Of a stretch of DNA of 34,595 bases, positions 1 through 8,021 are shown piece by piece (within the stretch, counting starts at the first letter, position 1; every line of letters starts with the position of its first letter). Location: assembly GCF_016658545.1 (NCBI RefSeq), contig NZ_JACVZC010000062.1:1-34595 (forward strand), given 5' to 3'. The notes under the pieces are model-generated. The model searched no databases and was not told the DNA's origin. It saw only the letters and a program-made list of their open reading frames with translations. Source of the stretch: Pseudomonas sp. S37 (GTDB taxonomy: Bacteria; Pseudomonadota; Gammaproteobacteria; Pseudomonadales; Pseudomonadaceae). The translations under genes and the position numbers were made by a program.

Positions 1-45
<45 letters not shown>

Positions 46-60
46 CCGCGCGAACCTGCG

Positions 61-1725
61 TTACCCCAGCAACTGGCTCAACACTGCGCGCAATTTGCCC
101 GGTTTTACCGGTTTGTTCAGCAGCGGCGCACCCAGTTCCTGCAACGAACGCCGGCACTGGTCACTGCGGTCGGCGGTAATGATTACCGCCGGAATGGCCG
201 CAGCAAAATGCTGGCGCAAGTGCCGCACCACCTCGCAGCCGACCACGCCATGATCCAGGTGGAAGTCCGCCAGGATCAGCTCCGGTGCCCGACCCTGCAG
301 CGCCCGCAAGGCACCCGCCTGGTCGGTTGCGGTGACCACTTCGCAGCCCCACTGCCCCAGTAGCGCGCCCATGCTTTCGAGGATGCTCACTTCGTTGTCC
401 AGCACCAGCAGGCGACGGCCCGGCAGCGGGTTGCCGGCACTTGGCAGCGGCACAGCCTGGTGGACGGGCAGCGGCAACGCTTTGCCCAGCGGCACCTGGA
501 TGCTGAACATCGAACCGCGCCCCGGCCACGAGCGGACTTCGATCCGGTAGCCGAGAATCTTGGCGATCCGCTCGACGATGGCCAGGCCCAGGCCCACGCC
601 CTTGCGATCCGCCGCGCGGCCAACATCCAGTTGGTTGAACTCCAGGAAGATGGCCTGCAACCGGTCTTGTGCAATGCCCCGCCCGGTATCCCACACTTCC
701 AGGCGCAGGTGGTCGCCGCGACGCCGCGCGCCCAACAGGACTCGACCCTCGTCGGTGTAACGGCAGGCGTTGCTGAGGAAGTTGCGCAGGATCCGCGTCA
801 GCAACCGCAGGTCAGTGCTGATCGCATAGTCAGCGATGCGCGCGTGCAGCTTCAAGCCAGCGGCATCGGCCACCGAGCGGAACTCCGACACCAGCGGCGC
901 AAACAGTTCGTCAAGGCGGTACACGGCCACGTCCGGTTTGACCGCTGCCTGGTCCAGGCGGGAGATGTCCAGCAGGTCGGTCAGCAGGTCCTCGGCACCC
1001 TCCAAAGCCTGGTGAGTACGCTCCACCAACACCTGTTCGGCCTCGGGCAAGTGCCGTTCGCGCAAAGTCGAAATCAGCAGGCGCGCGGCATTCAGTGGTT
1101 GCAGCAGGTCGTGGCTGGCGGCAGCGAGGTACTTGTCCTTGCTGCGGTTGGCGGCTTCGGCGGCGTCGCGCGCTTCAAGCAATTCATCAGTACGCGCAGC
1201 AACCCGTTGCTCCAGTTCGTCATTGAGCTGCTGCAGGCGCTGCTGGGCCTGCTTGCGCTCGGTGATATCGGCAACAAACCCCTCCACCAACCCTTCCTGG
1301 CCGGGCTTGAGCAGCAGGTTCATCAGCACATCGAGGTGGCTGCCGTCCTTGCGCCGCAAGCGGGTTTCATAGCCGTGCAGGCTGTGCTCACGGGCCAGGA
1401 TCGCAGTAATCGCCTGCAGCTCATCGGCACCGCCATCGAACAAGTGGGTAGCCAGGTCGGTCAGGGAAAACAGCACGGCTTGCGGGTCGTCATAACCCAG
1501 CATGCGCGCCAGCGCCGGGTTGGCGGCACGCATGCCGTCCTGCAGGCTGGCCTGGAAAATTCCGTGCACAGCGTTTTCAAACAGCCATTTGTAGCGGTTG
1601 CGCTCGGCCTCCAGTTCATCCAGGCGGGCAGAAAGCTCCGGGTAGTGGCTTTTGCGCGCCGAGTGGTCGCCCAGCCCCAGTAGCCCGGCCAGCGCCCGTT
1701 GCTGCTCGTCAGAGGGCCTCGCCAT
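61..1725 (-). CDS. ercS: Cytosolic hybrid sensor histidine kinase/response regulator (ErcS-like)
   Basis: This 554-residue hybrid kinase probably controls alcohol oxidation genes. A PAS domain (about 45-155) is followed by a coiled coil (about 155-200). A HisKA domain carries the phospho-acceptor His205 in ASHDLLQPLNAARL. An ATPase domain follows, with N-box SNACRY near 318, DTGRGI and GVGLGLAI. The receiver (about 437-554) has phospho-acceptor Asp487 in LILADFHLD and Lys538. No membrane segment or signal peptide is visible, so it should sense a cytosolic cue. The start at 1725 is chosen because GAGG lies 6 bases upstream; the frame stays open further upstream. It overlaps the end of the ercA frame by 17 bases, implying translational coupling. 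ErcS beside ErcA in P. aeruginosa belongs to the ethanol-oxidation regulatory network. The family is clear; assignment as ErcS rests on context and memory. Confidence 0.8.
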   Translation of the reverse strand: MARPSDEQQRALAGLLGLGDHSARKSHYPELSARLDELEAERNRYKWLFENAVHGIFQASLQDGMRAANPALARMLGYDDPQAVLFSLTDLATHLFDGGADELQAITAILAREHSLHGYETRLRRKDGSHLDVLMNLLLKPGQEGLVEGFVADITERKQAQQRLQQLNDELEQRVAARTDELLEARDAAEAANRSKDKYLAAASHDLLQPLNAARLLISTLRERHLPEAEQVLVERTHQALEGAEDLLTDLLDISRLDQAAVKPDVAVYRLDELFAPLVSEFRSVADAAGLKLHARIADYAISTDLRLLTRILRNFLSNACRYTDEGRVLLGARRRGDHLRLEVWDTGRGIAQDRLQAIFLEFNQLDVGRAADRKGVGLGLAIVERIAKILGYRIEVRSWPGRGSMFSIQVPLGKALPLPVHQAVPLPSAGNPLPGRRLLVLDNEVSILESMGALLGQWGCEVVTATDQAGALRALQGRAPELILADFHLDHGVVGCEVVRHLRQHFAAAIPAVIITADRSDQCRRSLQELGAPLLNKPVKPGKLRAVLSQLLG

Positions 1726-2872
1726 AGACCACCTCGACATCTCGCTGGCTCGACGCGCGGGGGTTGGTGAGGATGCACGGGTCGTCCATCGCATGTTGCG
1801 ACAGGAACGGGATATCGGAAGTGCGCACCCCGTGCAGGCCCAGGCTTTCATGGAAGCCGATGGCGTGCTTCAGGGCAATCAGGTGCTCCACCAGGCGCCC
1901 GCAGATCTGCCGGTGGTTGAGGCCACGGCAGTCGATGCCGAACACTTCGGCAATCACCTTGAAACGCTCCGGTGCCGAGCTGTAGTTGAACGCCACCACA
2001 TGCTCCACCAGCACCGCGTTGCACAAGCCGTGCGGCAGGTCGAGGAACCCGCCCAGGCTGTGCGACATGGCATGCACCGCACCCAGGATCGCGTTGGAGA
2101 AGGCCAGCCCCGCCTGCATGCTGCCGAGCATGATCTTTTCGCGCAGGGCGATGTCGCCGGGGTTGGCGATCATCTCCACCAGGTTGCCATTGATCAGGCG
2201 CATGGCCTCCAGCGCATGGGGGTCGGTCAGCGGGCCGTGGCCGGTGGAAACAAAGGCTTCGATGGCATGCACCAGCGCATCGATGCCGGTACAGGCCGAC
2301 AGGAACGGGTCCATGCTCAGGGTGGTTTGCGGGTCGATCAGTGACACGTCCGGCACCACCGCCTTGCTGACGATGGAGAACTTCATGCGCTCCTGCTGGT
2401 TGGAGATGATCACGAACTGCGACACGTCCGCCGAGGTGCCGGCGGTGGTCGGGATCAGGATCAACGGCGGGCTGGGCACGCGGATCATGTCCACGCCTTC
2501 GAATTCGAGGATGCTGCGCCCGTGGGCGACCACAATGCCGATGGCCTTGCCGCAATCCATCGGGCTACCGCCACCGACGGCGACGATTACGTCACAGTGG
2601 TTTTGCCGGTAGATCTCGGCACCGAGCATCACCTCCTCAACCCGCGGGTTGGGTGACACGGCGCTGTACAGGCAGTAATCGATGCCCTGGGCCTGCAGGC
2701 TGGCCTCCACATCGGCCACCCAGCCAGCGGCGATCACACCGGGGTCGCTGACCACCAGCACCTTGCGCGCTCCGAAGGTTTTGGCGTAATTGGCGACATT
2801 GTGCCGGCAGCCGGCACCGAAGATGATTTCAGGCGATACAAACTTGCGAAGCGGGCTGAAACTCTGGCTCAT
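1709..2872 (-). CDS. ercA: Iron-type alcohol dehydrogenase, ErcA-like
   Basis: This 387-residue group III (iron-containing) alcohol dehydrogenase is a cytosolic NAD(P)-dependent fold. The Rossmann-like half carries GGGSPMDCGKA (about 100-110). The expected metal ligands are all visible: Asp198, His202, His267 and His281 (in LPHG). The sequence therefore suggests a working catalyst, although the P. aeruginosa homologue ErcA is described as a regulatory alcohol dehydrogenase-like protein in ethanol oxidation. The start MSQSF is preferred to the longer open frame because the family begins there and the extra N-terminus has no homology I recognise. It lies downstream of pqqA and overlaps the ercS-like kinase, so the three probably form one operon. 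Its substrate is not readable from the sequence. Confidence 0.88.
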   Translation of the reverse strand: MSQSFSPLRKFVSPEIIFGAGCRHNVANYAKTFGARKVLVVSDPGVIAAGWVADVEASLQAQGIDYCLYSAVSPNPRVEEVMLGAEIYRQNHCDVIVAVGGGSPMDCGKAIGIVVAHGRSILEFEGVDMIRVPSPPLILIPTTAGTSADVSQFVIISNQQERMKFSIVSKAVVPDVSLIDPQTTLSMDPFLSACTGIDALVHAIEAFVSTGHGPLTDPHALEAMRLINGNLVEMIANPGDIALREKIMLGSMQAGLAFSNAILGAVHAMSHSLGGFLDLPHGLCNAVLVEHVVAFNYSSAPERFKVIAEVFGIDCRGLNHRQICGRLVEHLIALKHAIGFHESLGLHGVRTSDIPFLSQHAMDDPCILTNPRASSQRDVEVVYGEAL

Positions 2873-2968
2873 CGGGAAGCCTGTTCTTATTGTTCTGGAA
2901 GGTAACCGCCAGCGTAAAGCATCCCGCCGCGAAAGCAACCAGACCAAAGCGGCATCCAGGTTGAAGAC

Positions 2969-2991
2969 CCGGCCACCGCAAGGATGGCCGG
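2969..2991 (-). terminator. Hairpin between pqqA and ercA
   Basis: A perfect 7-bp inverted repeat (CCGGCCA...TGGCCGG, 9-base loop) lies 8 bases after the pqqA stop. On the minus strand it is followed by GTCTTCAACC rather than a clean T-run. It could be a weak terminator or an mRNA-stabilising 3' end that lowers ercA expression relative to pqqA. Confidence 0.4.
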
Positions 2992-2998
2992 ACAGACA

Positions 2999-3070
2999 TC
3001 AGCGATTGGCGAAATACATCGTCACTTCGAAGCCAATGCGCAGGTCGGTGTAAGCGGGTTTGGTCCACAT
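2999..3070 (-). CDS. pqqA: PQQ precursor peptide PqqA (orphan copy)
   Basis: This 23-residue peptide is the ribosomal precursor whose Glu and Tyr side chains become the PQQ cofactor. The diagnostic EVTMY core is present, with Glu15 and Tyr19 at the required spacing, after the N-terminal [14 protein letters not shown] segment typical of pseudomonad PqqA. AAGAGGA lies 8 bases before the ATG and supports this short start. No pqqB, C, D or E gene is in the window, so this copy must depend on maturation enzymes encoded elsewhere. It lies upstream of ercA and the ercS-like kinase and has the promoter motif shared by the ped genes about 100 bases upstream. Supply of precursor would then rise together with the quinoproteins that use it. 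Confidence 0.92.
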
Positions 3071-3138
3071 AGGGCAAGTCCTCTTCTTGTGCCGGGCGAT
3101 TCCGGTAGAGGCATTAATGCATGGGGGACGGCAGGGGC

Positions 3139-3178
3139 GAATGCTACTTTGGAACGAGTTTGCGGGGGGCGTTGGTAG
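3139..3178 (-). promoter_or_regulatory. Shared ped promoter motif upstream of pqqA
   Basis: Read on the minus strand, CTACCAA (3178-3172) is followed 27 bases later by GCATTC (3144-3139). The same pair precedes pedI and pedF, and a weaker version precedes pedH. It lies about 70-108 bases before the pqqA start. I infer an activator site plus promoter; no experiment supports this. Confidence 0.5.
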
Positions 3179-3216
3179 GGGGCAGCAAATCACTGTGGAT
3201 TTGTCTATCGCAGGGC

Positions 3217-3309
3217 CGGCCTCTTCGCGGGTGAACCCGCTCCCACAGGTATTACGCAGATATTGAACCCTGCGCAACAACCTGTGGGAGCGGGTTTACC
3301 CGCGAAGAA
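3217..3309. repeat. Inverted REP pair (GGGTRAACCCGC type)
   Basis: Two inverted copies of the P. putida REP (CTTCGCGGGTGAACCCGC and its complement), each next to a CTCCCACAGG or CCTGTGGGAG arm, flank about 30 bases. They lie between pqqA and the 3' end of pedI. Confidence 0.85.
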
Positions 3310-3320
3310 GGCGACGCGGT

Positions 3321-4841
3321 TTAGAAGAAGCCCAACGGATTGATGTCGTAGCTCACCAGCAGGTTCTTGGTCTGCTGGTAGTGGTCCAGCATCATCTTGT
3401 GCGTCTCACGCCCCACGCCCGACTTCTTGTAGCCGCCAAACGCGGCATGCGCCGGGTACAGGTGGTAGCAGTTGGTCCATACCCGCCCGGCCTTGATCCC
3501 GCGGCCCATGCGGTAGGCACGGTTGATGTCGCGGGTCCACAGGCCGGCACCCAGGCCGAATTCGCTGTCGTTGGCAATCGCCAGGGCTTCGGCTTCGTCC
3601 TTGAACGTGGTCACCCCCACCACCGGGCCGAAGATTTCTTCCTGGAACACCCGCATCTGGTTGTGCCCCTTGAGCAGGGTCGGCTGGATGTAATAACCGC
3701 TGGCCAGGTCACCCTGCAGGCGCTCGGCGGCGCCGCCGGTGAGTAGCTGTGCGCCCTCCTCCCTGGCAATTTGCAGGTACGAGAGGATCTTGTCGTACTG
3801 CTGCTCCGAAGCCTGGGCACCCACCATGGTCGCGGTGTCCAGCGGGTTGCCGCGGGTGATTTTGCCGATTTTCTTCATCACCTCGGCCATGAACGGTTCG
3901 TAGATCGATTCCTGGATTAGCGCCCGCGACGGGCAGGTGCACACTTCGCCCTGGTTGAAGAACGCCAGCACCAGGCCTTCGGCAGCCTTCTCGATGAACG
4001 CAGGCTCCGCCTGCATGATGTCTTCGAAGAAAATGTTCGGCGACTTGCCGCCCAGCTCGACGGTGGACGGGATGATGTTCTCGGCCGCGCATTTCATTAT
4101 GTGCGAGCCCACCGGGGTGGAACCGGTGAAGGCGATCTTGGCGATACGTTTGCTGGTGGCCAGCGCCTCGCCGGCCTCACGGCCAAAGCCCTGGACAATG
4201 TTCAGCACGCCTGCCGGCAACAGGTCGGCGATCAGTTCGGCAAACACGGTGATCGACAGCGGTGTTTGCTCCGCCGGCTTGAGTACCACGCAGTTGCCGG
4301 CGGCCAGGGCCGGGGCCAGCTTCCAGGCCGCCATCAGCAACGGGAAGTTCCACGGAATGATCTGCCCTACCACGCCCAGGGGTTCATGCATGTGATAGGC
4401 CAGGGTGCCTTCGTTGATCTCGGCGGCACCGCCTTCCTGCGCGCGGATGCACCCGGCAAAGTAGCGGAAGTGGTCCGCCGCCAGCGGCACGTCGGCATTC
4501 AGGGTTTCGCGCACGGCCTTGCCGTTGTCCCAGCTTTCGGTAACCGCCAGCACTTCCAGGTTCTGCTCGATGCGGTCGGCGATTTTCAGCAGTACCAGGG
4601 CACGGTCCTGCACCGAGGTCTTGCCCCAGGCATCAGCGGCGGCATGCGCGGCGTCCAGCGCACGTTCGATGTCCTGGGCGGTGGAACGGGGGAATTCGGC
4701 AATCGGCTGGCCATTGACCGGCGAGCTGTTGGTGAAGTACTGGCCAGCCAGGGGCGCCACGAACTCGCCATTGATGAAGTTGCCATAACGTGGTTTGAAG
4801 GACACGACGGCGCCTGGAGTTCCGGGTTGTGCGTAGATCAT
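3321..4841 (-). CDS. pedI: NAD+-dependent aldehyde dehydrogenase PedI
   Basis: This 506-residue aldehyde dehydrogenase would oxidise aldehydes made by PedE and PedH to carboxylic acids. Family landmarks are in order: the PWNFP motif (163-167), the nucleotide-binding FTGSTPVG (238-245), general base Glu262 in VELGGKSPN, and catalytic Cys301 in FFNQGEVC. A further Cys303 lies two residues on. There is no signal peptide, so it is cytosolic. The start is fixed by AGAGG 6 bases before the ATG. It is a separate transcription unit: an intrinsic terminator closes pedH upstream, and its own copy of the shared ped motif lies about 107 bases before the start. Length and sequence match the P. putida AldB-II/PedI type. 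Confidence 0.93.
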   Translation of the reverse strand: MIYAQPGTPGAVVSFKPRYGNFINGEFVAPLAGQYFTNSSPVNGQPIAEFPRSTAQDIERALDAAHAAADAWGKTSVQDRALVLLKIADRIEQNLEVLAVTESWDNGKAVRETLNADVPLAADHFRYFAGCIRAQEGGAAEINEGTLAYHMHEPLGVVGQIIPWNFPLLMAAWKLAPALAAGNCVVLKPAEQTPLSITVFAELIADLLPAGVLNIVQGFGREAGEALATSKRIAKIAFTGSTPVGSHIMKCAAENIIPSTVELGGKSPNIFFEDIMQAEPAFIEKAAEGLVLAFFNQGEVCTCPSRALIQESIYEPFMAEVMKKIGKITRGNPLDTATMVGAQASEQQYDKILSYLQIAREEGAQLLTGGAAERLQGDLASGYYIQPTLLKGHNQMRVFQEEIFGPVVGVTTFKDEAEALAIANDSEFGLGAGLWTRDINRAYRMGRGIKAGRVWTNCYHLYPAHAAFGGYKKSGVGRETHKMMLDHYQQTKNLLVSYDINPLGFF

Positions 4842-4893
4842 GCTGAGCCTCTGCGGGTCGATGCCTGTCCGGCGACAGGCGATTGACCGATGG

Positions 4894-4939
4894 TAAAAAG
4901 CCCCGCCTGCCGGGCGAATGCATCGTTGGCAGCGGGGCT
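4894..4939 (-). terminator. Intrinsic terminator of pedH
   Basis: On the minus strand an AGCCCCGC...GCGGGGCT stem, extended by GCC/GGC with one bulge, is followed directly by TTTTT. It lies about 60 bases past the pedH stop. The GCATTC element of the pedI promoter motif lies in its loop. Confidence 0.85.
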
Positions 4940-4959
4940 CTCGTCATTTGGTAGTAGGG
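4916..4959 (-). promoter_or_regulatory. Shared ped promoter motif upstream of pedI
   Basis: On the minus strand CCCTACTACCAA (4959-4948) is followed 26 bases later by GCATTC (4921-4916), exactly as upstream of pedF. It overlaps the pedH terminator and lies about 75-118 bases before the pedI start. The role is inferred. Confidence 0.55.
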
Positions 4960-4997
4960 CCGCTTGTCGCCAGGGCGCTGGCGGCAGGGTTCAGGCG

Positions 4998-6785
4998 TTA
5001 CGGCTGGGTGCTAGCGGTTTGCTGCAACTGCTTGGGCAGCTTGAAGGTCCAGAGCATGCCGCCCTGGTTGAAGTCCTTGACCCGCTTGGCCACTTCACCG
5101 CCCCACAGCGGTACCGCGCCGCCCCAGCCGGAAACCACCGAAACGTACTGCTCGCCGTCCATTTCCCAGGTAACGGGCGAGCCGAGCACGCCGGAGCCGG
5201 TCTGGAACTCCCAGACCTTGTCGCCGGTCTTGGCGTTGAACGCCTGCAGGTAGCCTTCCGGGGTGCCGGTAAATACCAGGTTGCCCTTGGTGGTCAGCAC
5301 CCCACCCCACAGCGGCGCGTAGTTCTTGTGGCGCCACACTTCCTTGCCGCTGACCGGGTCGATGGCGCGCAGTACACCGATGTAGTCTTCGTTGAGTGGC
5401 TTGATGGTGAAACCGGCACCCAGGAACGCTGCGCCCTTCTTGTAGGCAATGCCTTCGTTCCAGATGTCCATGCCCCACTCATTGGACGGCACGTAGAACA
5501 ACCCGGTGTCCTTGTTGTAGGCCATCGGCATCCAGTTCTTGGCACCGAGGAAGGCCGGGGCGACGAACACCGAGCTGCCCTTGGCTTCGCTACCCGGGGC
5601 GCCCGGGCGGCTGGCTTCGTTGTAGATAGGCCGGCCGTCCTTGTCCAGGCCGGTGGCCCAGGTGATCTTGTCGACGAAGGGGAAGCCACGGATGAACTTG
5701 CCGTTGGTGCGGTCGAGCACGTAAAAGAAGCCGTTGCGGTCGGCAGTGGCAGCCGCCTTGACCTCCTTGCCGCCGTCCTTGTAGTTGAACGAGATCAGCT
5801 CGTTGACGCCGTCGAAGTCCCAGCCGTCATGCGGCGTGCTCTGGAAGTGCCACTTGATGGTGCCGTCGTCCGGGTTCAGCGCCAGGCGCGACGAGGAATA
5901 CAGGTTGTCACCCGGGCGCAGGTGCGAGTTCCATGGCGCCGGGTTGCCGGTGCCGAACAGGATCAGGTTGGTTTCCGGGTCGTAGTAGCCGCCCAGCCAC
6001 GGCGCTGCACCGCCGGTCTTCCACAGGTCGCCAGGCCAGGTCTTGCCGGCTTCGCCACCGGAAATGCCGTTTTCGATGGCCTTGCCGTCCTTGTACACAT
6101 AGCCCATGTGCCCTTCGACGGTGGGCCGCATCCACAGCAGCTCGCCGTTCTCCGGGTTGTAGGCCTGGATTTTGCCCACCACGCCAAATTCGCCCCCAGC
6201 GACACCCGTGATCAGCTTGCCATTGACGATCATTGGCGCAGCGCTGATCGAGTAGCCTTCCTTGTGGTCGGCGACTTTCTTGCTCCACACCACCTTGCCG
6301 GTGTCCTTGTTCAGTGCCACCAGTTTGGCGTCGAGGGTGCCGAAGAACACCAGGTCGCCGTACAGCGCCACGCCACGGTTGATCACGTCGCAGCACGGGC
6401 GGATGTCGTCGGGCAGGCGGGCATCGTACTGCCACAGCTTCTTGCCGGTGCGCGCATCCACGGCAAACACCCGCGAGTAGGAGCCGGTCAGGTACATCAC
6501 CCCGTCTTTGATCAGCGGCTGGGCCTGCTGGCCGCGCTGCTTCTCACCGCCGAAGGAGAATGCCCAGACCGGGCGCAACTCCTTGACGTTGTTGCTGTTG
6601 AGCATGTCCAGCGGGCTGTAGCGCTGGCCCTGCACACCCAGGCCGTTGGTCACGATCTGCTGCGGGTTCTTCGGGTCCTGAAGGATTTCGTCATTGCTGA
6701 CGGCGGCGTGGGCCGCGCCGGCAAGCAGCATGGCGCTGAGCACCAGGCTCACAGCGAACGCGGGACGACGTGGGGATCGGGTCAT
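4998..6785 (-). CDS. pedH: Lanthanide-type PQQ alcohol dehydrogenase PedH
   Basis: This 595-residue quinoprotein oxidises alcohols in the periplasm and passes electrons to a cytochrome c. A signal peptide ends near AHA (about residue 27), followed by an eight-bladed propeller. The vicinal cysteine pair Cys131-Cys132 (RPCCDV) forms the disulfide over PQQ. Metal-site residues are Glu199, Asn281 and catalytic Asp323. Asp325, two residues on (GWDFDG), is the extra carboxylate that marks lanthanide-dependent enzymes; PedE has Ser at that place. The ATG at 6785 is used because AAAGGT lies 8 bases upstream and the signal peptide follows at once. The leader contains a 17-bp palindrome shared with pedE. 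In KT2440 PedH is induced by lanthanides. Metal identity here is inferred from residues only. Confidence 0.96.
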   Translation of the reverse strand: MTRSPRRPAFAVSLVLSAMLLAGAAHAAVSNDEILQDPKNPQQIVTNGLGVQGQRYSPLDMLNSNNVKELRPVWAFSFGGEKQRGQQAQPLIKDGVMYLTGSYSRVFAVDARTGKKLWQYDARLPDDIRPCCDVINRGVALYGDLVFFGTLDAKLVALNKDTGKVVWSKKVADHKEGYSISAAPMIVNGKLITGVAGGEFGVVGKIQAYNPENGELLWMRPTVEGHMGYVYKDGKAIENGISGGEAGKTWPGDLWKTGGAAPWLGGYYDPETNLILFGTGNPAPWNSHLRPGDNLYSSSRLALNPDDGTIKWHFQSTPHDGWDFDGVNELISFNYKDGGKEVKAAATADRNGFFYVLDRTNGKFIRGFPFVDKITWATGLDKDGRPIYNEASRPGAPGSEAKGSSVFVAPAFLGAKNWMPMAYNKDTGLFYVPSNEWGMDIWNEGIAYKKGAAFLGAGFTIKPLNEDYIGVLRAIDPVSGKEVWRHKNYAPLWGGVLTTKGNLVFTGTPEGYLQAFNAKTGDKVWEFQTGSGVLGSPVTWEMDGEQYVSVVSGWGGAVPLWGGEVAKRVKDFNQGGMLWTFKLPKQLQQTASTQP

Positions 6786-6814
6786 GTCGGCTACCTTTGG
6801 TTTTTTTGTTGTGT

Positions 6815-6831
6815 CCGGGAAAATTTCCCGG
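6815..6831. promoter_or_regulatory. Palindrome CCGGGAA-N3-TTCCCGG in the pedH leader
   Basis: A perfect inverted repeat, CCGGGAA AAT TTCCCGG, lies 30-46 bases before the pedH ATG. The identical arms with identical spacing occur upstream of pedE (10457-10473) and I saw them nowhere else in the window. No T-run follows, so a regulator site is more likely than a terminator. PedR2 is my preferred candidate, by inference. Confidence 0.6.
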
Positions 6832-6868
6832 TGTGCCGAGAATTCTTGGTCGCGGCCTGCTCGCCAAC

Positions 6869-6906
6869 AATTGCCAGGAGTGCGGAGTTTTCTAGTTCCT
6901 TGGTAG
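6869..6906 (-). promoter_or_regulatory. Weaker copy of the ped promoter motif upstream of pedH
   Basis: On the minus strand GCTACCAAGGAA begins just before 6906, and GCAATT follows about 25 bases after the CTACCAA core. The downstream part diverges from the GCATTC of the other three copies. It lies about 85-121 bases before the pedH start. Confidence 0.4.
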
Positions 6907-6925
6907 CACCTGCCTTGCGCAGCCC

Positions 6926-7044
6926 TCTGTAGGAGCGGCCTTGCGTCGCGATGGGCCGCAAAGCGGCCCCGGCAATCTTGCATGATGCGCAGATTTTGGG
7001 GCCGCTGCGCGCCCCATCGCGACGCAAGGCCGCTCCTACAGGGG
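6926..7044. repeat. Long inverted REP pair (AGGAGCGGCCTTG type)
   Basis: Two inverted copies of TGTAGGAGCGGCCTTGCGTC with adjoining GCGATGGGC and GGGCCGC-type hairpins surround about 30 bases. They lie directly after the metallo-hydrolase stop and upstream of the pedH promoter motif, where they could end or stabilise the relay operon transcript. Confidence 0.85.
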
Positions 7045-7050
7045 ACGGCG

Positions 7051-7983
7051 TCAGGGCTTGATGTCGACGCGCTGGAGTTGTTGGCGTTCGTAGCGGGGAT
7101 ACAAGTGGCTGACACTGCGAATCAGCTCATACCGGGTCAGGCTGATGTCGGCAAACCGCGCGGGGATCGGGCTGCGGATCATCTCGGCCATGTCATCGCC
7201 ACGCGCAGCGCCCTGACGCATCAGGCCATCCAGCCAGCCCAGGTAGTCGCGCATCTGCACAAACGGCTGCGCATCGCTGGCCACCGGGCCATGCCCTGGC
7301 ACCAGCTGCTTCCAGGGCAGCGCCTGCAAGGTGTCGAGGTCGTTGAGCCAAACGTCCAGCCCCGGGCTGTTGGGCGTGGTCAGGGCGCGTTGGTAGAACA
7401 CCAGGTCACCGGCGAACAGCACACCCGTCTTTTCATCGAAAATCGCCAGGTCGGCACCGGTATGCCCGCCCAACCCCAGCAAACGCAGCCGGTGCCCGCC
7501 TACCTCATGCACGCCCGGCTCCAGCACCCGGGTCGGTAGTACCACCTCGGTGCCGCGCATCCAGTCGCCGACCAGGCGGTACATGTTCTCGGCCATGGCA
7601 TCGCCCTGCTGGCGCAGCAGCTCAGCGGTACCGGCCAAGGCGCCAATGGGTACATCGGCGAAAGCCTGGTTGCCCAGCACATGGTCCGGGTGGTGATGGG
7701 TCAGCAGCACTTCCAGCACCGGTTTGTCGGTAATGGCGGCAATGGCCTGGCGCAGCGCCTCGCCATAACGCTTCGACGGCCCGCTGTCGATCACCACCAC
7801 GCCGCTGTCGGTCACGATGAACGCCGTGTTGACCACATTGCCGCCATTGGCCTTGGCGAAATTGTCGGTGCTGCCTTCCAGCAGCCAGGTGCCCTCGGCG
7901 ATCTGCCTGGGTGCGAGCCGGTATTCCAGGTCGGCCTGGGCCGGCAGCCCCAGGCACAGCAACAACAGCAGGATCCAACGCAT
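7051..7983 (-). CDS. Periplasmic quinoprotein-relay zinc metallo-hydrolase
   Basis: This 310-residue metallo-beta-lactamase-fold hydrolase has a short signal peptide (about residues 1-17, ending PAQA). The full di-metal site is visible: His96-x-His98-x-Asp100-His101 (THHHPDH), His174 (GGHTGAD), Asp193 (AGDLVF) and His231 (PGHGP). The family is recurrently found beside PQQ dehydrogenases and is named 'quinoprotein relay system zinc metallohydrolase'; its substrate is unknown. GAGGCG lies 7 bases before the ATG. It is 38 bases downstream of the SoxYZ-like gene, so the two are probably co-transcribed, and a thioester or persulfide on that carrier is a conceivable substrate. That link is inference. 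The family call is firm, the role open. Confidence 0.85.
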   Translation of the reverse strand: MRWILLLLLCLGLPAQADLEYRLAPRQIAEGTWLLEGSTDNFAKANGGNVVNTAFIVTDSGVVVIDSGPSKRYGEALRQAIAAITDKPVLEVLLTHHHPDHVLGNQAFADVPIGALAGTAELLRQQGDAMAENMYRLVGDWMRGTEVVLPTRVLEPGVHEVGGHRLRLLGLGGHTGADLAIFDEKTGVLFAGDLVFYQRALTTPNSPGLDVWLNDLDTLQALPWKQLVPGHGPVASDAQPFVQMRDYLGWLDGLMRQGAARGDDMAEMIRSPIPARFADISLTRYELIRSVSHLYPRYERQQLQRVDIKP

Positions 7984-8021
7984 GACAGGCGCCTCGGGTC
8001 AGGGAAAGTCAGGCAAGGCGC

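Noticed and set aside
4890..6932. Long plus-strand open frame opposite pedH
   Set aside because: It is a codon-bias shadow of a high-GC gene. It has no ribosome site, no recognisable domain, and the opposite strand encodes a clear quinoprotein.
6926..7044. Repeated palindromes that might suggest a CRISPR array or an attachment site
   Set aside because: They are inverted REP pairs scattered singly between genes, not regularly spaced direct repeats with spacers, and no integrase or cas gene is present.
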